Shown: positions 6,997-15,503 of the stretch, in pieces | Numbering within the stretch: position 1 is the first letter of the stretch | How the letters are laid out: each line of letters starts with the position of its first letter | Assembly (NCBI GenBank): GCA_965651935.1 | Contig: CBFGTC010000004.1 | Coordinates: forward strand, 62,001-126,000 | Direction: 5' to 3' | DNA length: 64,000 bases | Source: JAFEDN01 sp965651935 | Lineage (GTDB): Bacteria; Pseudomonadota; Gammaproteobacteria; Coxiellales; Coxiellaceae | Program-made: the position numbers and the translations under genes | Notes under the pieces: generated by a model | Database searches by the model: none | What the model was told of the DNA's origin: nothing | The model's input: only the letters and a program-made list of their open reading frames with translations

Positions 6997-9666
6997 ATGA
7001 ATAAATTAATTAATTATCCAGAAGATATCGATCCTGCTGAAACCAAAGAATGGTTAGATGCGTTTAATTCAGTGATAAAATATGCCGGAAAGGAGCGCGC
7101 CCAATTTATATTAAGCGAACTTTTAGTGAAAGCTCAGCAAAAAGGGATTTCTCAAACGACGGGATTGAATACCCCCTATTTAAATACGCTAGACCCCCAA
7201 GTGGAAGTGAAAATGCCGCCAGACAAAGGCATGCTACTCAAATTGACGAATATCATGCGTTGGAACGCGATTGTCATGGTTTTAAAAGCCGTGAAAAAAT
7301 ACCCTGACGTGGGTGGACATTTATCCAGCTTTGCTTCTATGGCTATTTTATTTGAAGTGGGCCTGCAACATTTTTTCCATGCTCCCAGTGAAGGGCACGG
7401 CGGGGATTTAATCTATTACCAAGGCCATGCTTCTCCGGGCATTTATGCACGAGCTTTTTTAGAAGGCCGCTTAGAAGCCGAACATTTAGACCATTTCCGT
7501 CAAGAGGCTTTTAATCGCAAAAGTGTTTCTTCTTACCCACACCCTTGGTTGATGCCCGATTTTTGGCAATTTCCCACGGTATCAATGGGATTAGGCCCGT
7601 TAATGAGCATTTATCAAGCTCGCTTTTTAAAATATTTATTTAATCGCAATCTATGCGATACCAGCCGTCGTAAAGTGTGGGCATTCTGCGGCGATGGGGA
7701 AATGGGAGAACCCGAATCTTTGGGAGCAATTAATATCGCAGGCCGCGAAAAATTAGATAATTTAATTTTTGTCATCAATTGTAATTTACAACGTTTGGAT
7801 GGCCCTGTGTGGGGCAATGGTCAGATTATCCAGGAATACGAAAGTGTCTTTCGTGGCGCCGGATGGAACGTGATCAAAGTGATTTGGGGCGGCGGATGGG
7901 ACCGGCTCTTTGCCAATGACACCAAAGGTCTTTTAAAAAAACGCATTAGTGAATTAGTAGACGGCGAATATCAAAATTATAGTTCTCGCGGCGGAGCTTA
8001 CTTGCGAGAAAAATTCTTTGGAAAATATCCCGAGTTATTAGAGCTGGTGGCGGACATGAGCGACGATGATTTAAAAGATTTGCAAGACGGCGGCCATGAC
8101 CCTCAAAAAGTTTATGCGGCTTATGCCGCAGCAGTCGCTCATCAAGGGCAGCCTACCGTCATTTTAGCAAAAACCGTGAAAGGCTATGGTTTAGGCGCTG
8201 CCGGTGAAGGTTTGAATATTGCCCATAACACTAAAAAAATGGCGGATGAAGCGATCCACGCCTTTAGAGAAAGGTTTAGCTTGCCGATTTCAGACGAACA
8301 AATGAAAAAGCTAGAATATTATCATCCTGGCAAAGACAGTGCAGATATTCAGTATTTATTGGAACAACGCAAAAAACTCGGTGGATTTTTACCTGCTCGA
8401 CACGTCAAATCCCATCCACTTAAAGCGCCAGCCCTCAGTGAGTTTAAATCTCAATTACAAGGTACTGGCGATCGAGACATCTCCACTACCATGGCCTTTG
8501 GAAGAATTTTAGGCGTTTTATTAAAAATAGAAGATATTAAGCAGCGAATTGTGCCCATTGTGGCGGATGAAACTCGTACTTTTGGTATGGAAGGTTTATT
8601 CCGTCAAATAGGGATTTATTCTCCTTTTGGCCAACTTTATGAACCTGAAGATGCTCATTTATTAATGTCATACAAAGAAGATAAAAAAGGTCAACTTCTC
8701 CAAGAAGGAATTAGTGAAGCCGGAGCCATGTCCAGTTGGATTGCTGCCGGGACTTCTTACATGACCAATACTGTGCCGATGATCCCTTTTTACGTTTATT
8801 ATTCCATGTTCGGATACCAGCGGTTCGGCGATTTAGTATGGGCGGCGGCAGACAGTCGTACTCGAGGTTTCATTATGGGCGGGACAGCTGGTCGGACCAC
8901 TTTGGCAGGGGAAGGATTACAACACCAAGACGGCCATAATTTATTAATGTTTGGCTTTGTCCCAAATTGTATTTCTTACGACCCCACTTTCAATTATGAA
9001 TTGGCGGTAATCATTCAAGACGGTTTACGCCGTATGTACGAAGAGGAAAAAGATGTATTTTATTACATCACTTTGATGAACGAAAACTATATCCATCCCC
9101 CTATGCCTGAAGGTGTGGAGCAAGGCATCATCAAGGGCATGTATTTATATCAAAGCAAGGGCAAAAAAAGCCAAAAACGAGTGCGCTTATTAGGTTCAGG
9201 CACGATCTTTCGTGAAGTGCTGAAAGCAGGAGAGATTTTGCTTAACGATTTTGAGATTGGCGCGGACATCTATAGCGTGACCAGTTTTAATGAACTTCAC
9301 CGGGATCTGATTGAAGTAGAGCGGTATAATCGTTTAAACCCCGGTATTGCTCCTAAGCAGTCTTATGTAGAACAATGTTTAGGAACAAGTTCAGCGCCAG
9401 TAATCGCCGCGACGGATTATATACGATTGTACGCAGACCAAATCCGTTCGGTAGTGCATGTCCCATACTTAGTATTGGGTACCGATGGTTTTGGCCGCAG
9501 TGACACCCGAGAAGCGTTACGGGATTTCTTTGAAGTGGACGCCAAGATGATTGTTTATTCAGCATTAAAGACCCTAGCCGACCAGGGAGAATTTAAAGCA
9601 GATCTAGCGGCTGTCATCAAAAAATTAGGAATAGATCCACAGCGGCCCTTGCCAACTACAGTATAA
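6997..9666 (+). CDS. aceE: pyruvate dehydrogenase E1 (homodimeric type)
   Basis: The E1 subunit decarboxylates pyruvate with thiamine diphosphate and passes the acetyl group to the lipoyl arm of AceF. The protein is 889 residues, the usual length of the homodimeric AceE. The thiamine-binding motif GDGEMGEPES followed by INCNLQ is seen near residue 232, and the histidine-rich entrance HASPGIYARAFLEGRL lies near 145. I chose ATG 6997 because AGGA at 6984-6988 is spaced correctly; ATG 6991 is too close and TTG 6979 lacks a site. It heads the aceE-aceF-lpd operon, with 17 bases to aceF. Confidence 0.97.
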   Translation: MNKLINYPEDIDPAETKEWLDAFNSVIKYAGKERAQFILSELLVKAQQKGISQTTGLNTPYLNTLDPQVEVKMPPDKGMLLKLTNIMRWNAIVMVLKAVKKYPDVGGHLSSFASMAILFEVGLQHFFHAPSEGHGGDLIYYQGHASPGIYARAFLEGRLEAEHLDHFRQEAFNRKSVSSYPHPWLMPDFWQFPTVSMGLGPLMSIYQARFLKYLFNRNLCDTSRRKVWAFCGDGEMGEPESLGAINIAGREKLDNLIFVINCNLQRLDGPVWGNGQIIQEYESVFRGAGWNVIKVIWGGGWDRLFANDTKGLLKKRISELVDGEYQNYSSRGGAYLREKFFGKYPELLELVADMSDDDLKDLQDGGHDPQKVYAAYAAAVAHQGQPTVILAKTVKGYGLGAAGEGLNIAHNTKKMADEAIHAFRERFSLPISDEQMKKLEYYHPGKDSADIQYLLEQRKKLGGFLPARHVKSHPLKAPALSEFKSQLQGTGDRDISTTMAFGRILGVLLKIEDIKQRIVPIVADETRTFGMEGLFRQIGIYSPFGQLYEPEDAHLLMSYKEDKKGQLLQEGISEAGAMSSWIAAGTSYMTNTVPMIPFYVYYSMFGYQRFGDLVWAAADSRTRGFIMGGTAGRTTLAGEGLQHQDGHNLLMFGFVPNCISYDPTFNYELAVIIQDGLRRMYEEEKDVFYYITLMNENYIHPPMPEGVEQGIIKGMYLYQSKGKKSQKRVRLLGSGTIFREVLKAGEILLNDFEIGADIYSVTSFNELHRDLIEVERYNRLNPGIAPKQSYVEQCLGTSSAPVIAATDYIRLYADQIRSVVHVPYLVLGTDGFGRSDTREALRDFFEVDAKMIVYSALKTLADQGEFKADLAAVIKKLGIDPQRPLPTTV

Positions 9667-9683
9667 ACGACTAAGGAGATTTT

Positions 9684-10967
9684 ATGGCGAATATAGAAAA
9701 AGTCACCATCCCCGATATCGGTGGCGCAGCCAACGTTGATGTGATTGAAGTATTTGTGAAAGCTGGAGACACGATTGCCAAAGATGCTTCTTTGATCACG
9801 CTGGAAGGAGATAAAGCCACCATGGAAGTTCCCTCAACGGTCAGCGGGGTGGTGAAAAAAGTGGCTGTTAAAGTAGGAGATAAGGTTTCCGAAGGAAGTT
9901 TGATAGTGGAAGTGGAGATCCAGGATGAAACAACCCAGGAGGCGCCTAAATCAACAAAGAAAGCCCAAGCCCCTGCCAAACCCCAACCTGCCGAATCAGA
10001 GTCGGTGCAAACAAAAACCGCAGAAAAATCTGAAAAAGCTCAAGTTCAAACAGAAGAGCCCGAGGAAGAAGAAGGCGACGTTTATGCTGGACCTGGAGTA
10101 AGGCGTTTGGCGCGAGAGTTAGGGATTGATTTGTCTCAACTCAGAGGCAGCGGTGACAAACAGCGAATCCTCAAAGAAGATGTGCAAAATTATGTTAAAC
10201 AACGACTGAGTGGCCAACCCGGATTACAAATCAGCTCGGCTCCCATGATTGATTTTAGTAAATTCGGTGAAGTGGAAACCAAGGCTTTATCCAAAATCCA
10301 AAAAATATCCGGTGCAGCCCTACATCGCAATTGGGTTAGTATTCCCCATGTCACCCAATTTGGCGAAGCGGACATTACGGAAATGGAGAGTTTTCGCTCA
10401 CAGCGAAAAATCAGTGTTGCGGGACGCGAAGTGAAGTTAACCCCCTTGGTGTTTGTCATGAAAGCCGTGGCAGCCGCACTAAAAGAATTTCCTCATTTTA
10501 ATGCTTCTTTGTCGAATGATGGGGCCTCGCTCATATTGAAGAAATATTTTCATATCGGCGTGGCGGTAGATACCCCCAATGGTTTGGTAGTGCCGGTCAT
10601 TCGAGATGTCGATCAAAAAAGTTTAACCGATTTAGCGAATGAATTAGCCCAATTAAGCCATAAAGCACGCGAAACCGGATTGGGTATAGCTGAAATGCAA
10701 GGCGGGTGTTTTAGTATTTCCAGTTTAGGTGGTATAGGCGGCACGGCGTTTACGCCGATTATCAATGCCCCTGAGGTAGCCATTCTGGGAGTTTCTCGAA
10801 CTCAGACAAAACCGGTGTATAATGAAAAAAAAGGTGATTGGTTACCGCGCTTGATGTTGCCACTGTCGTTATCTTACGATCATCGGGTCATTGACGGGGC
10901 GGATGGGGCGCGCTTCATGATGTTTTTAATTAGTCGACTCAATGACATCAGAAGCTTACTTTTATAA
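9684..10967 (+). CDS. aceF: pyruvate dehydrogenase E2, single lipoyl domain
   Basis: Dihydrolipoyl acetyltransferase, the core of the pyruvate dehydrogenase complex. There is one lipoyl domain at about 1-78 with the lipoyl Lys44 in GDKATMEVP, then a Lys/Pro/Glu-rich linker, an E1/E3-binding domain at about 132-170 (YAGPGVRRLARELGID), and a catalytic domain ending with SYDHRVIDGADG, which contains the active-site His. At 427 residues it is shorter than E. coli AceF (about 630, three lipoyl domains). AAGGAG precedes the ATG. Lipoyl groups would come from LipA/LipB, also in this window. Confidence 0.96.
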   Translation: MANIEKVTIPDIGGAANVDVIEVFVKAGDTIAKDASLITLEGDKATMEVPSTVSGVVKKVAVKVGDKVSEGSLIVEVEIQDETTQEAPKSTKKAQAPAKPQPAESESVQTKTAEKSEKAQVQTEEPEEEEGDVYAGPGVRRLARELGIDLSQLRGSGDKQRILKEDVQNYVKQRLSGQPGLQISSAPMIDFSKFGEVETKALSKIQKISGAALHRNWVSIPHVTQFGEADITEMESFRSQRKISVAGREVKLTPLVFVMKAVAAALKEFPHFNASLSNDGASLILKKYFHIGVAVDTPNGLVVPVIRDVDQKSLTDLANELAQLSHKARETGLGIAEMQGGCFSISSLGGIGGTAFTPIINAPEVAILGVSRTQTKPVYNEKKGDWLPRLMLPLSLSYDHRVIDGADGARFMMFLISRLNDIRSLLL

Positions 10968-10980
10968 TTTGGAGAATAAA

Positions 10981-12405
10981 ATGGCGAATGAAATAATTAA
11001 AACACAAGTCGTGGTATTAGGCAGTGGTCCTGGAGGTTATAGTGCAGCATTTAGAGCAGCCGATTTAGGTAAAAAAGTCGTTTTAATCGAGCGTTTTGAA
11101 AATATAGGCGGTGTTTGTTTAAACGTCGGTTGTATTCCCTCCAAAGCCTTATTACACGCCGCTAAAGTGATCGATGAAGCGGCAGAAATGAGTGAATTTG
11201 GTTTGGACTTTGCGAAGCCCAAAATCGATGCTAAAAAATTACGTGCATGGAAAGATAGCGTGGTAAAAAAACTCACTGGGGGTCTCAAAATGATGGCCAA
11301 ACAACGCCAAGTCGCCATCATGACTGGCGTAGGACGTTTTAGTGATACCCATCAAATCACGGTCCAAAACGGGGACGCCGAGCAAATCGTTGAATTTGAA
11401 CATGCCATCATTGCTGCCGGTTCCGAACCGGTGAAATTGCCTTTCATCCCCGAAGACCCCCGTGTAGTCACCTCTACCGGCGCATTGGAATTAGAAGGGA
11501 CCAATGAAGAATGGCTCATTTTAGGTGGTGGGATTATCGGCTTAGAAATGGCAACAGTTTATAATGCCTTAGGAGCTAAAATTAGCGTAGTAGAAATGAT
11601 GCCTCAACTCATTCCCGGTGCGGATGCTGATATCATCCAACCATTACATAAACGCATCGCTAAACGTTATGCCAATATTTTTTTAAAAACCCGAGTTACC
11701 AAGGTCGAAGCCAAAAAAGACGGTCTATGGGTCAGTTTTGAAGGTGAGCAAGCGCCTAAAACCAATCCGCAACGCTTTGATCGCATTTTGGTGGCGGTAG
11801 GGAGGAAGCCTAATGGTAAAAACATTGGTGCGGAAAAAGCCGGTATAAAAGTGGACGAAAAGGGATTTATCCCGGTCGACAATCAGATGCGGACCAATGT
11901 GGAGCATATTTTTGCAATTGGTGATATTGTTGGTAATCCCATGTTAGCCCATAAAGCTTCTGCAGAAGGGCGTGTTGCCGCCGAAGTGATTGCAGATAAA
12001 AAGCATTTTTTTGATCCTAAATCCATTCCTTCTGTCGCTTATACTGATCCAGAAATTGCTTGGACTGGCATCACTGAAAACCAAGCCAAAGAAAACGGCA
12101 TTAATTATAAAACGGGAATATTTCCCTGGATGGCCTCGGGCCGGGCTTTATCTTTAAATCGCAGTGAGGGTTTCACTAAATTAATTTTTAATGACAAAGG
12201 CCGTATCATCGGCGCTGGAATTGTGGGAGTGAATGCGGGTGATTTAATTTCTGAAGTGGCTTTAGCGATTGAAATGGGTTGTGATGCAGAAGACATTGCT
12301 TTAACCATTCATCCTCATCCCACGTTATCCGAATCTGTTATGATGGCGGCTGAGGTATTTGAAGGTACAATTACCGATTTATATTTAGGGAAAAAAGGTA
12401 AATAA
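10981..12405 (+). CDS. lpd: dihydrolipoamide dehydrogenase E3
   Basis: A flavoprotein that reoxidises the lipoyl groups of the pyruvate and 2-oxoglutarate dehydrogenase complexes, passing electrons to NAD+. It shows the FAD motif VLGSGPGGYSAAFRAAD, redox pair C46/C51 in GGVCLNVGCIPSKA, an NAD-binding LGGGIIGLEMA near residue 182 and the C-terminal catalytic HPHPTLSE. The start is ATG 10981 (MANEIIKTQ), preceded by TTGGAGAATAAA; an upstream in-frame ATG at 10942 lies inside aceF and is rejected. Length is 474, as in E. coli. It probably also serves the sucAB complex encoded at 43-47 kb, since no second lpd is seen here. Confidence 0.97.
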   Translation: MANEIIKTQVVVLGSGPGGYSAAFRAADLGKKVVLIERFENIGGVCLNVGCIPSKALLHAAKVIDEAAEMSEFGLDFAKPKIDAKKLRAWKDSVVKKLTGGLKMMAKQRQVAIMTGVGRFSDTHQITVQNGDAEQIVEFEHAIIAAGSEPVKLPFIPEDPRVVTSTGALELEGTNEEWLILGGGIIGLEMATVYNALGAKISVVEMMPQLIPGADADIIQPLHKRIAKRYANIFLKTRVTKVEAKKDGLWVSFEGEQAPKTNPQRFDRILVAVGRKPNGKNIGAEKAGIKVDEKGFIPVDNQMRTNVEHIFAIGDIVGNPMLAHKASAEGRVAAEVIADKKHFFDPKSIPSVAYTDPEIAWTGITENQAKENGINYKTGIFPWMASGRALSLNRSEGFTKLIFNDKGRIIGAGIVGVNAGDLISEVALAIEMGCDAEDIALTIHPHPTLSESVMMAAEVFEGTITDLYLGKKGK

Positions 12406-12429
12406 AAACAAAATAAACTTGAGATCAGA

Positions 12430-13308
12430 TTGAATTTACAGAGTATTAAATACTTATCGGCGCTGGCTAAGTATAACCACTTTGGCAAAGCTGCTAAAGC
12501 TTGTTTTGTCAGTCAGCCTACTTTAAGTATGCAAATTAAAAAGTTGGAGGAACGTTTAGGTGTTAAATTATTAGAGCGAAATAATAAATCAGTACGTTTA
12601 ACGGAAATAGGACATTCATTAGCCCTGCGGGCGCAGCGTATATTGGCAGAAGTAGAGGCAATGCGTGAAGAAGCTTTGGAGTTTAAAGATCCATTTAGTG
12701 GAGAAATTAAGCTAGGGGTGATTCCCACGATCGCACCATATCTGCTACCAGTCTTATTTCCTAAACTCCAAAAACTCTATCCTAAGCTCACTTTTTACGT
12801 GATGGAAAGTCAAACCCATAATTTGCTGGAAGAATTACATCAAGGACGTTTAGATGCAGCGATTTTGGCTTTCCCGATTACTTCTAGTCAACTTCAGGGA
12901 TCGGCATTTTTAGTTGAAGAGTTTTTTTTGGCGGTGGCCAAAGCGCATCCTCTTGCTACACGCAAGATGTTGAAAAAAAGTGATTTGTTAACCCATAGAT
13001 TATTATTGCTGGAAGAAGGGCACTGTCTGCGAAATCAAGCATTAGAATTTTGTCAAGCTAGCGCAGGGCAGATCGATCAAAATTTTAGCGCTACCAGTCT
13101 TGAAAGCTTGATACAGATGTCAGCGGCGGGGTTAGGCATTACTTTAGTACCAAAATTGGCCTGCCAAAAGAACCCTAACCTGATTTATATCCCTTTTAAA
13201 GATAATAAACCTTCACGCACTATAGGTTTAGTGTGGAGAAAGACCACAGCCCGTTCAATTTTGTTTGATAATTTAGCGACGAATTTAAAAGAAATATTTA
13301 TAAAATAA
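12430..13308 (+). CDS. oxyR: hydrogen peroxide sensor OxyR (LysR family)
   Basis: A LysR-type regulator of 292 residues. The N-terminal winged helix (about 1-60) contains NHFGKAAKACFVSQPTLSMQ. The redox pair lies at C199 and C208 in CLRNQALEFC, the same numbering and spacing as in E. coli OxyR, where a disulfide forms on H2O2. This identifies it as OxyR and not another LysR protein. The start is TTG 12430 with GAG a few bases upstream; no ATG fits. It follows lpd by 24 bases on the same strand, so it may be partly cotranscribed with the pyruvate dehydrogenase genes. This is an unusual place for a stress regulator. Confidence 0.9.
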   Translation: MNLQSIKYLSALAKYNHFGKAAKACFVSQPTLSMQIKKLEERLGVKLLERNNKSVRLTEIGHSLALRAQRILAEVEAMREEALEFKDPFSGEIKLGVIPTIAPYLLPVLFPKLQKLYPKLTFYVMESQTHNLLEELHQGRLDAAILAFPITSSQLQGSAFLVEEFFLAVAKAHPLATRKMLKKSDLLTHRLLLLEEGHCLRNQALEFCQASAGQIDQNFSATSLESLIQMSAAGLGITLVPKLACQKNPNLIYIPFKDNKPSRTIGLVWRKTTARSILFDNLATNLKEIFIK

Positions 13309-13329
13309 CAAACTGGACGGGTAAATGTG

Positions 13330-13461
13330 CTCTCTCCTTAGAGAGAGTTAAGAGTCAAAGGTATAACTCATAATTATTTGGGTCACCTCCTTGAGATACG
13401 GCATCCCAAAATTTCTTATTACTTTTTTGTTCAAAACGTTACCTTAAGAACTGCTTAAGGT
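13330..13461. other. two short hairpins between oxyR and the PAP2 gene
   Basis: CTCTCTC (13330-13336) and GAGAGAG (13341-13347) form a 7-bp stem with a 4-base loop. It has no T-run, so it is a weak terminator candidate for oxyR. ACCTTAAG (13441-13448) and CTTAAGGT (13454-13461) form a perfect 8-bp dyad 21 bases before the next start codon, where an operator could lie. Nothing else is evident in this 173-base gap. Confidence 0.4.
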
Positions 13462-13481
13462 TTGCTAGGTATAATAACGAA

Positions 13482-14501
13482 ATGACTAGCTTAGCTCACA
13501 ACTCGGATAAAGAATTTGCCAAAATCGGCTTCATGCAGAAGATCCGATTTTATTTGCAAGATAATGAAATATTTCAATTTTTCTCTAAAAATATTACTAA
13601 ATCCTATACCCGAGAAGAGGCTTTTACCCATATTATCCTCGCCTCTTTAATTTTGATTTCCTTAGGATTTCATTTTCTCAATAAGGCCTTTTTCCATTTT
13701 TGGGCGATCCCCATACCTTGGCTAGTCATGTTCGGTTTTTTTATTTTACTCTTAATTTGGTTTGTGATTGGGCACACCCATAGAGAAAAATGGCCTCGAT
13801 TTGGATTAATCGCCACAACTTTAACAAATATCGGATTTTTTTTCATATTGTCCGTGATTGGTTTCTCTTCTGTTATCACCACACCCTTCACCCCTATAGA
13901 TCATCATTTAGCCCAATGGGATAAATACTTTGGCTTTGATGTGACGGTGTTTATGGCGTGGACTTATCAATATCCCTGGTTGATTAAAATATTAAAGTGG
14001 AGCTATTTTTCATTGGAATACCAGATGCTGTTAACCCCCGTGTTGCTCGCTGTGTTAAATAAACCTCGGGAAATTAACCAATACGCAGCTTTAGCAGCCA
14101 TTTGTTTTATATTCTGGCTGTTAGTCTATTATTTTTTCCCTACCTTAGCCCCGGCTGGAATATTCCATAGTCCTTATTTTATGGATTTATCTTATGACAT
14201 CCTGACTCGCTTTAGAGAGGTCCATCAAAACACCCCCATTAGCGTATGGAGTGCGGGGATGGTATCTTTCCCCTCCGGTCATGTGATGTATGCTCTTTTA
14301 GTATTGATTGCCTGGCGAAAAATGAAAATTATTTTTTATCCTCTCGTGATTTTCAATATCTTGCTCATTATTGCCACCATGGCGTTAGGGTTTCATTATT
14401 TGATGGATGTGATGAGCGCTTTTATCATAGTCGCTGCCGCAACTTACGTGGTACATAAACTCTTCAAACGATGGGAAGCTCAAGCCCCAGCCAATCTTTA
14501 A
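13482..14501 (+). CDS. PAP2-superfamily membrane phosphatase, Aur1-like
   Basis: 339 residues with a soluble N terminus of about 45 residues and then six or so hydrophobic segments. The C-terminal half has the PAP2 signatures PTLAPAGIF, FPSGHVMYALL and GFHYLMDVMSAF; His and Asp in the last two match the phosphatase/transferase active site. The classical first motif (K-x6-RP) is not clear, which fits the inositol-phosphorylceramide-synthase-like (Aur1/PAP2_3) branch better than undecaprenyl-phosphate phosphatases. The substrate is probably a lipid phosphate; more cannot be said. The 3' end overlaps the convergent hemF gene by 38 bases. Confidence 0.75.
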   Translation: MTSLAHNSDKEFAKIGFMQKIRFYLQDNEIFQFFSKNITKSYTREEAFTHIILASLILISLGFHFLNKAFFHFWAIPIPWLVMFGFFILLLIWFVIGHTHREKWPRFGLIATTLTNIGFFFILSVIGFSSVITTPFTPIDHHLAQWDKYFGFDVTVFMAWTYQYPWLIKILKWSYFSLEYQMLLTPVLLAVLNKPREINQYAALAAICFIFWLLVYYFFPTLAPAGIFHSPYFMDLSYDILTRFREVHQNTPISVWSAGMVSFPSGHVMYALLVLIAWRKMKIIFYPLVIFNILLIIATMALGFHYLMDVMSAFIIVAAATYVVHKLFKRWEAQAPANL

Positions 14502-15402
14502 TGACTAAATATTGTTGATAAAATTCGGCTTCTCTTGAGCCAGGCTGCGGTTTCCATTGATAATGCCAGCCGGTTTGAGGAGGCAGCGAGACCAGTATCG
14601 ACTCGGTGCGGCCACCACTTTGAAGTCCGAATAAAGTGCCACGATCATAGAGCAGATTAAATTCCACATAGCGACCGCGCCGGTAACTTTGAAATTCGCG
14701 CTCCGCTGAAGTATAAGGCGTCTGTTTTCTCCTTTGCACTATGGGTAGATATCCCGGTAAAAAATGGTCACCCACACTTCGCATGAGTGCAAAAGCAGAT
14801 TCAAAGCCATCTAAAGTGAAATCATCAAAGAATATTCCACCAATACCGCGCGGTTCTTGCCGATGGGGTAAATAAAAATACTTATCACACGCTTTTTTAA
14901 ATTGAGGATAAATATCTTCACCAAATGGGCTACAGGCCTTTTGTGCATTAGAATGCCAATGTATGCAGTCTTCCCGATACCCATAATAAGGGGTGAGATC
15001 AAATCCCCCGCCAAACCACCATATTTCAGGTTCCGCTACCGGAGTTTCAGCCATAAAAAATCGCACATTTAAATGAACGGTGGGGACATGGGGATTTAAA
15101 GGATGCAAGACCAAGGAGACTCCCAACGCCTGAAACGGCTTGCCGGTCAAATGAGGATTGCGCTGGCTTGCAGAAGGAGGAAGTTGATGGCCGCGTATAT
15201 GTGAAAAATTGACAGCCCCTTTTTCAAAAATCTTTCCCTGACTGATTACTCGGGTTATTCCGCCTCCGCCTGCCTCATGCTGCCATGGATCCTCTTGAAA
15301 TTTGGCTTGGCCGTCCTCCTCGCTGAGGGCATGACAAAGCCGATTTTGAAGTTGAAGCAGATATTGTTTAACAGCCGTTATTTTAGAGTCGAATCCAGAC
15401 AT
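14464..15402 (-). CDS. hemF: oxygen-dependent coproporphyrinogen III oxidase
   Basis: HemF converts coproporphyrinogen III to protoporphyrinogen IX with O2, a late haem step in the cytoplasm. 312 residues, close to the 299 of E. coli. Seen are FGGGFDLTPYYGY, the CDKYFYLPHRQEPRGIGGIF signature and RRGRYVEFNLLYDRGT near the C terminus. The start at 15402 follows an AT-rich region with no strong ribosome site. With hemB at 21.5 kb it shows aerobic haem synthesis. It is not grouped with other hem genes. Confidence 0.96.
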   Translation of the reverse strand: MSGFDSKITAVKQYLLQLQNRLCHALSEEDGQAKFQEDPWQHEAGGGGITRVISQGKIFEKGAVNFSHIRGHQLPPSASQRNPHLTGKPFQALGVSLVLHPLNPHVPTVHLNVRFFMAETPVAEPEIWWFGGGFDLTPYYGYREDCIHWHSNAQKACSPFGEDIYPQFKKACDKYFYLPHRQEPRGIGGIFFDDFTLDGFESAFALMRSVGDHFLPGYLPIVQRRKQTPYTSAEREFQSYRRGRYVEFNLLYDRGTLFGLQSGGRTESILVSLPPQTGWHYQWKPQPGSREAEFYQQYLVIKDWLGLELPIV

Positions 15403-15503
15403 AGCAAAATTATTATACCATAATGATAGTGATTATTGACTCGGTTGGCTGGTTTTTTTGTAAGGGGGCGATTCTCCTCCTGTCAAACCCCCATCGCGTA
15501 GAG

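Noticed and set aside
10942..10980. Upstream in-frame start of lpd
   Set aside because: It lies inside aceF, and the ATG at 10981 has a proper ribosome site and the conserved N terminus.
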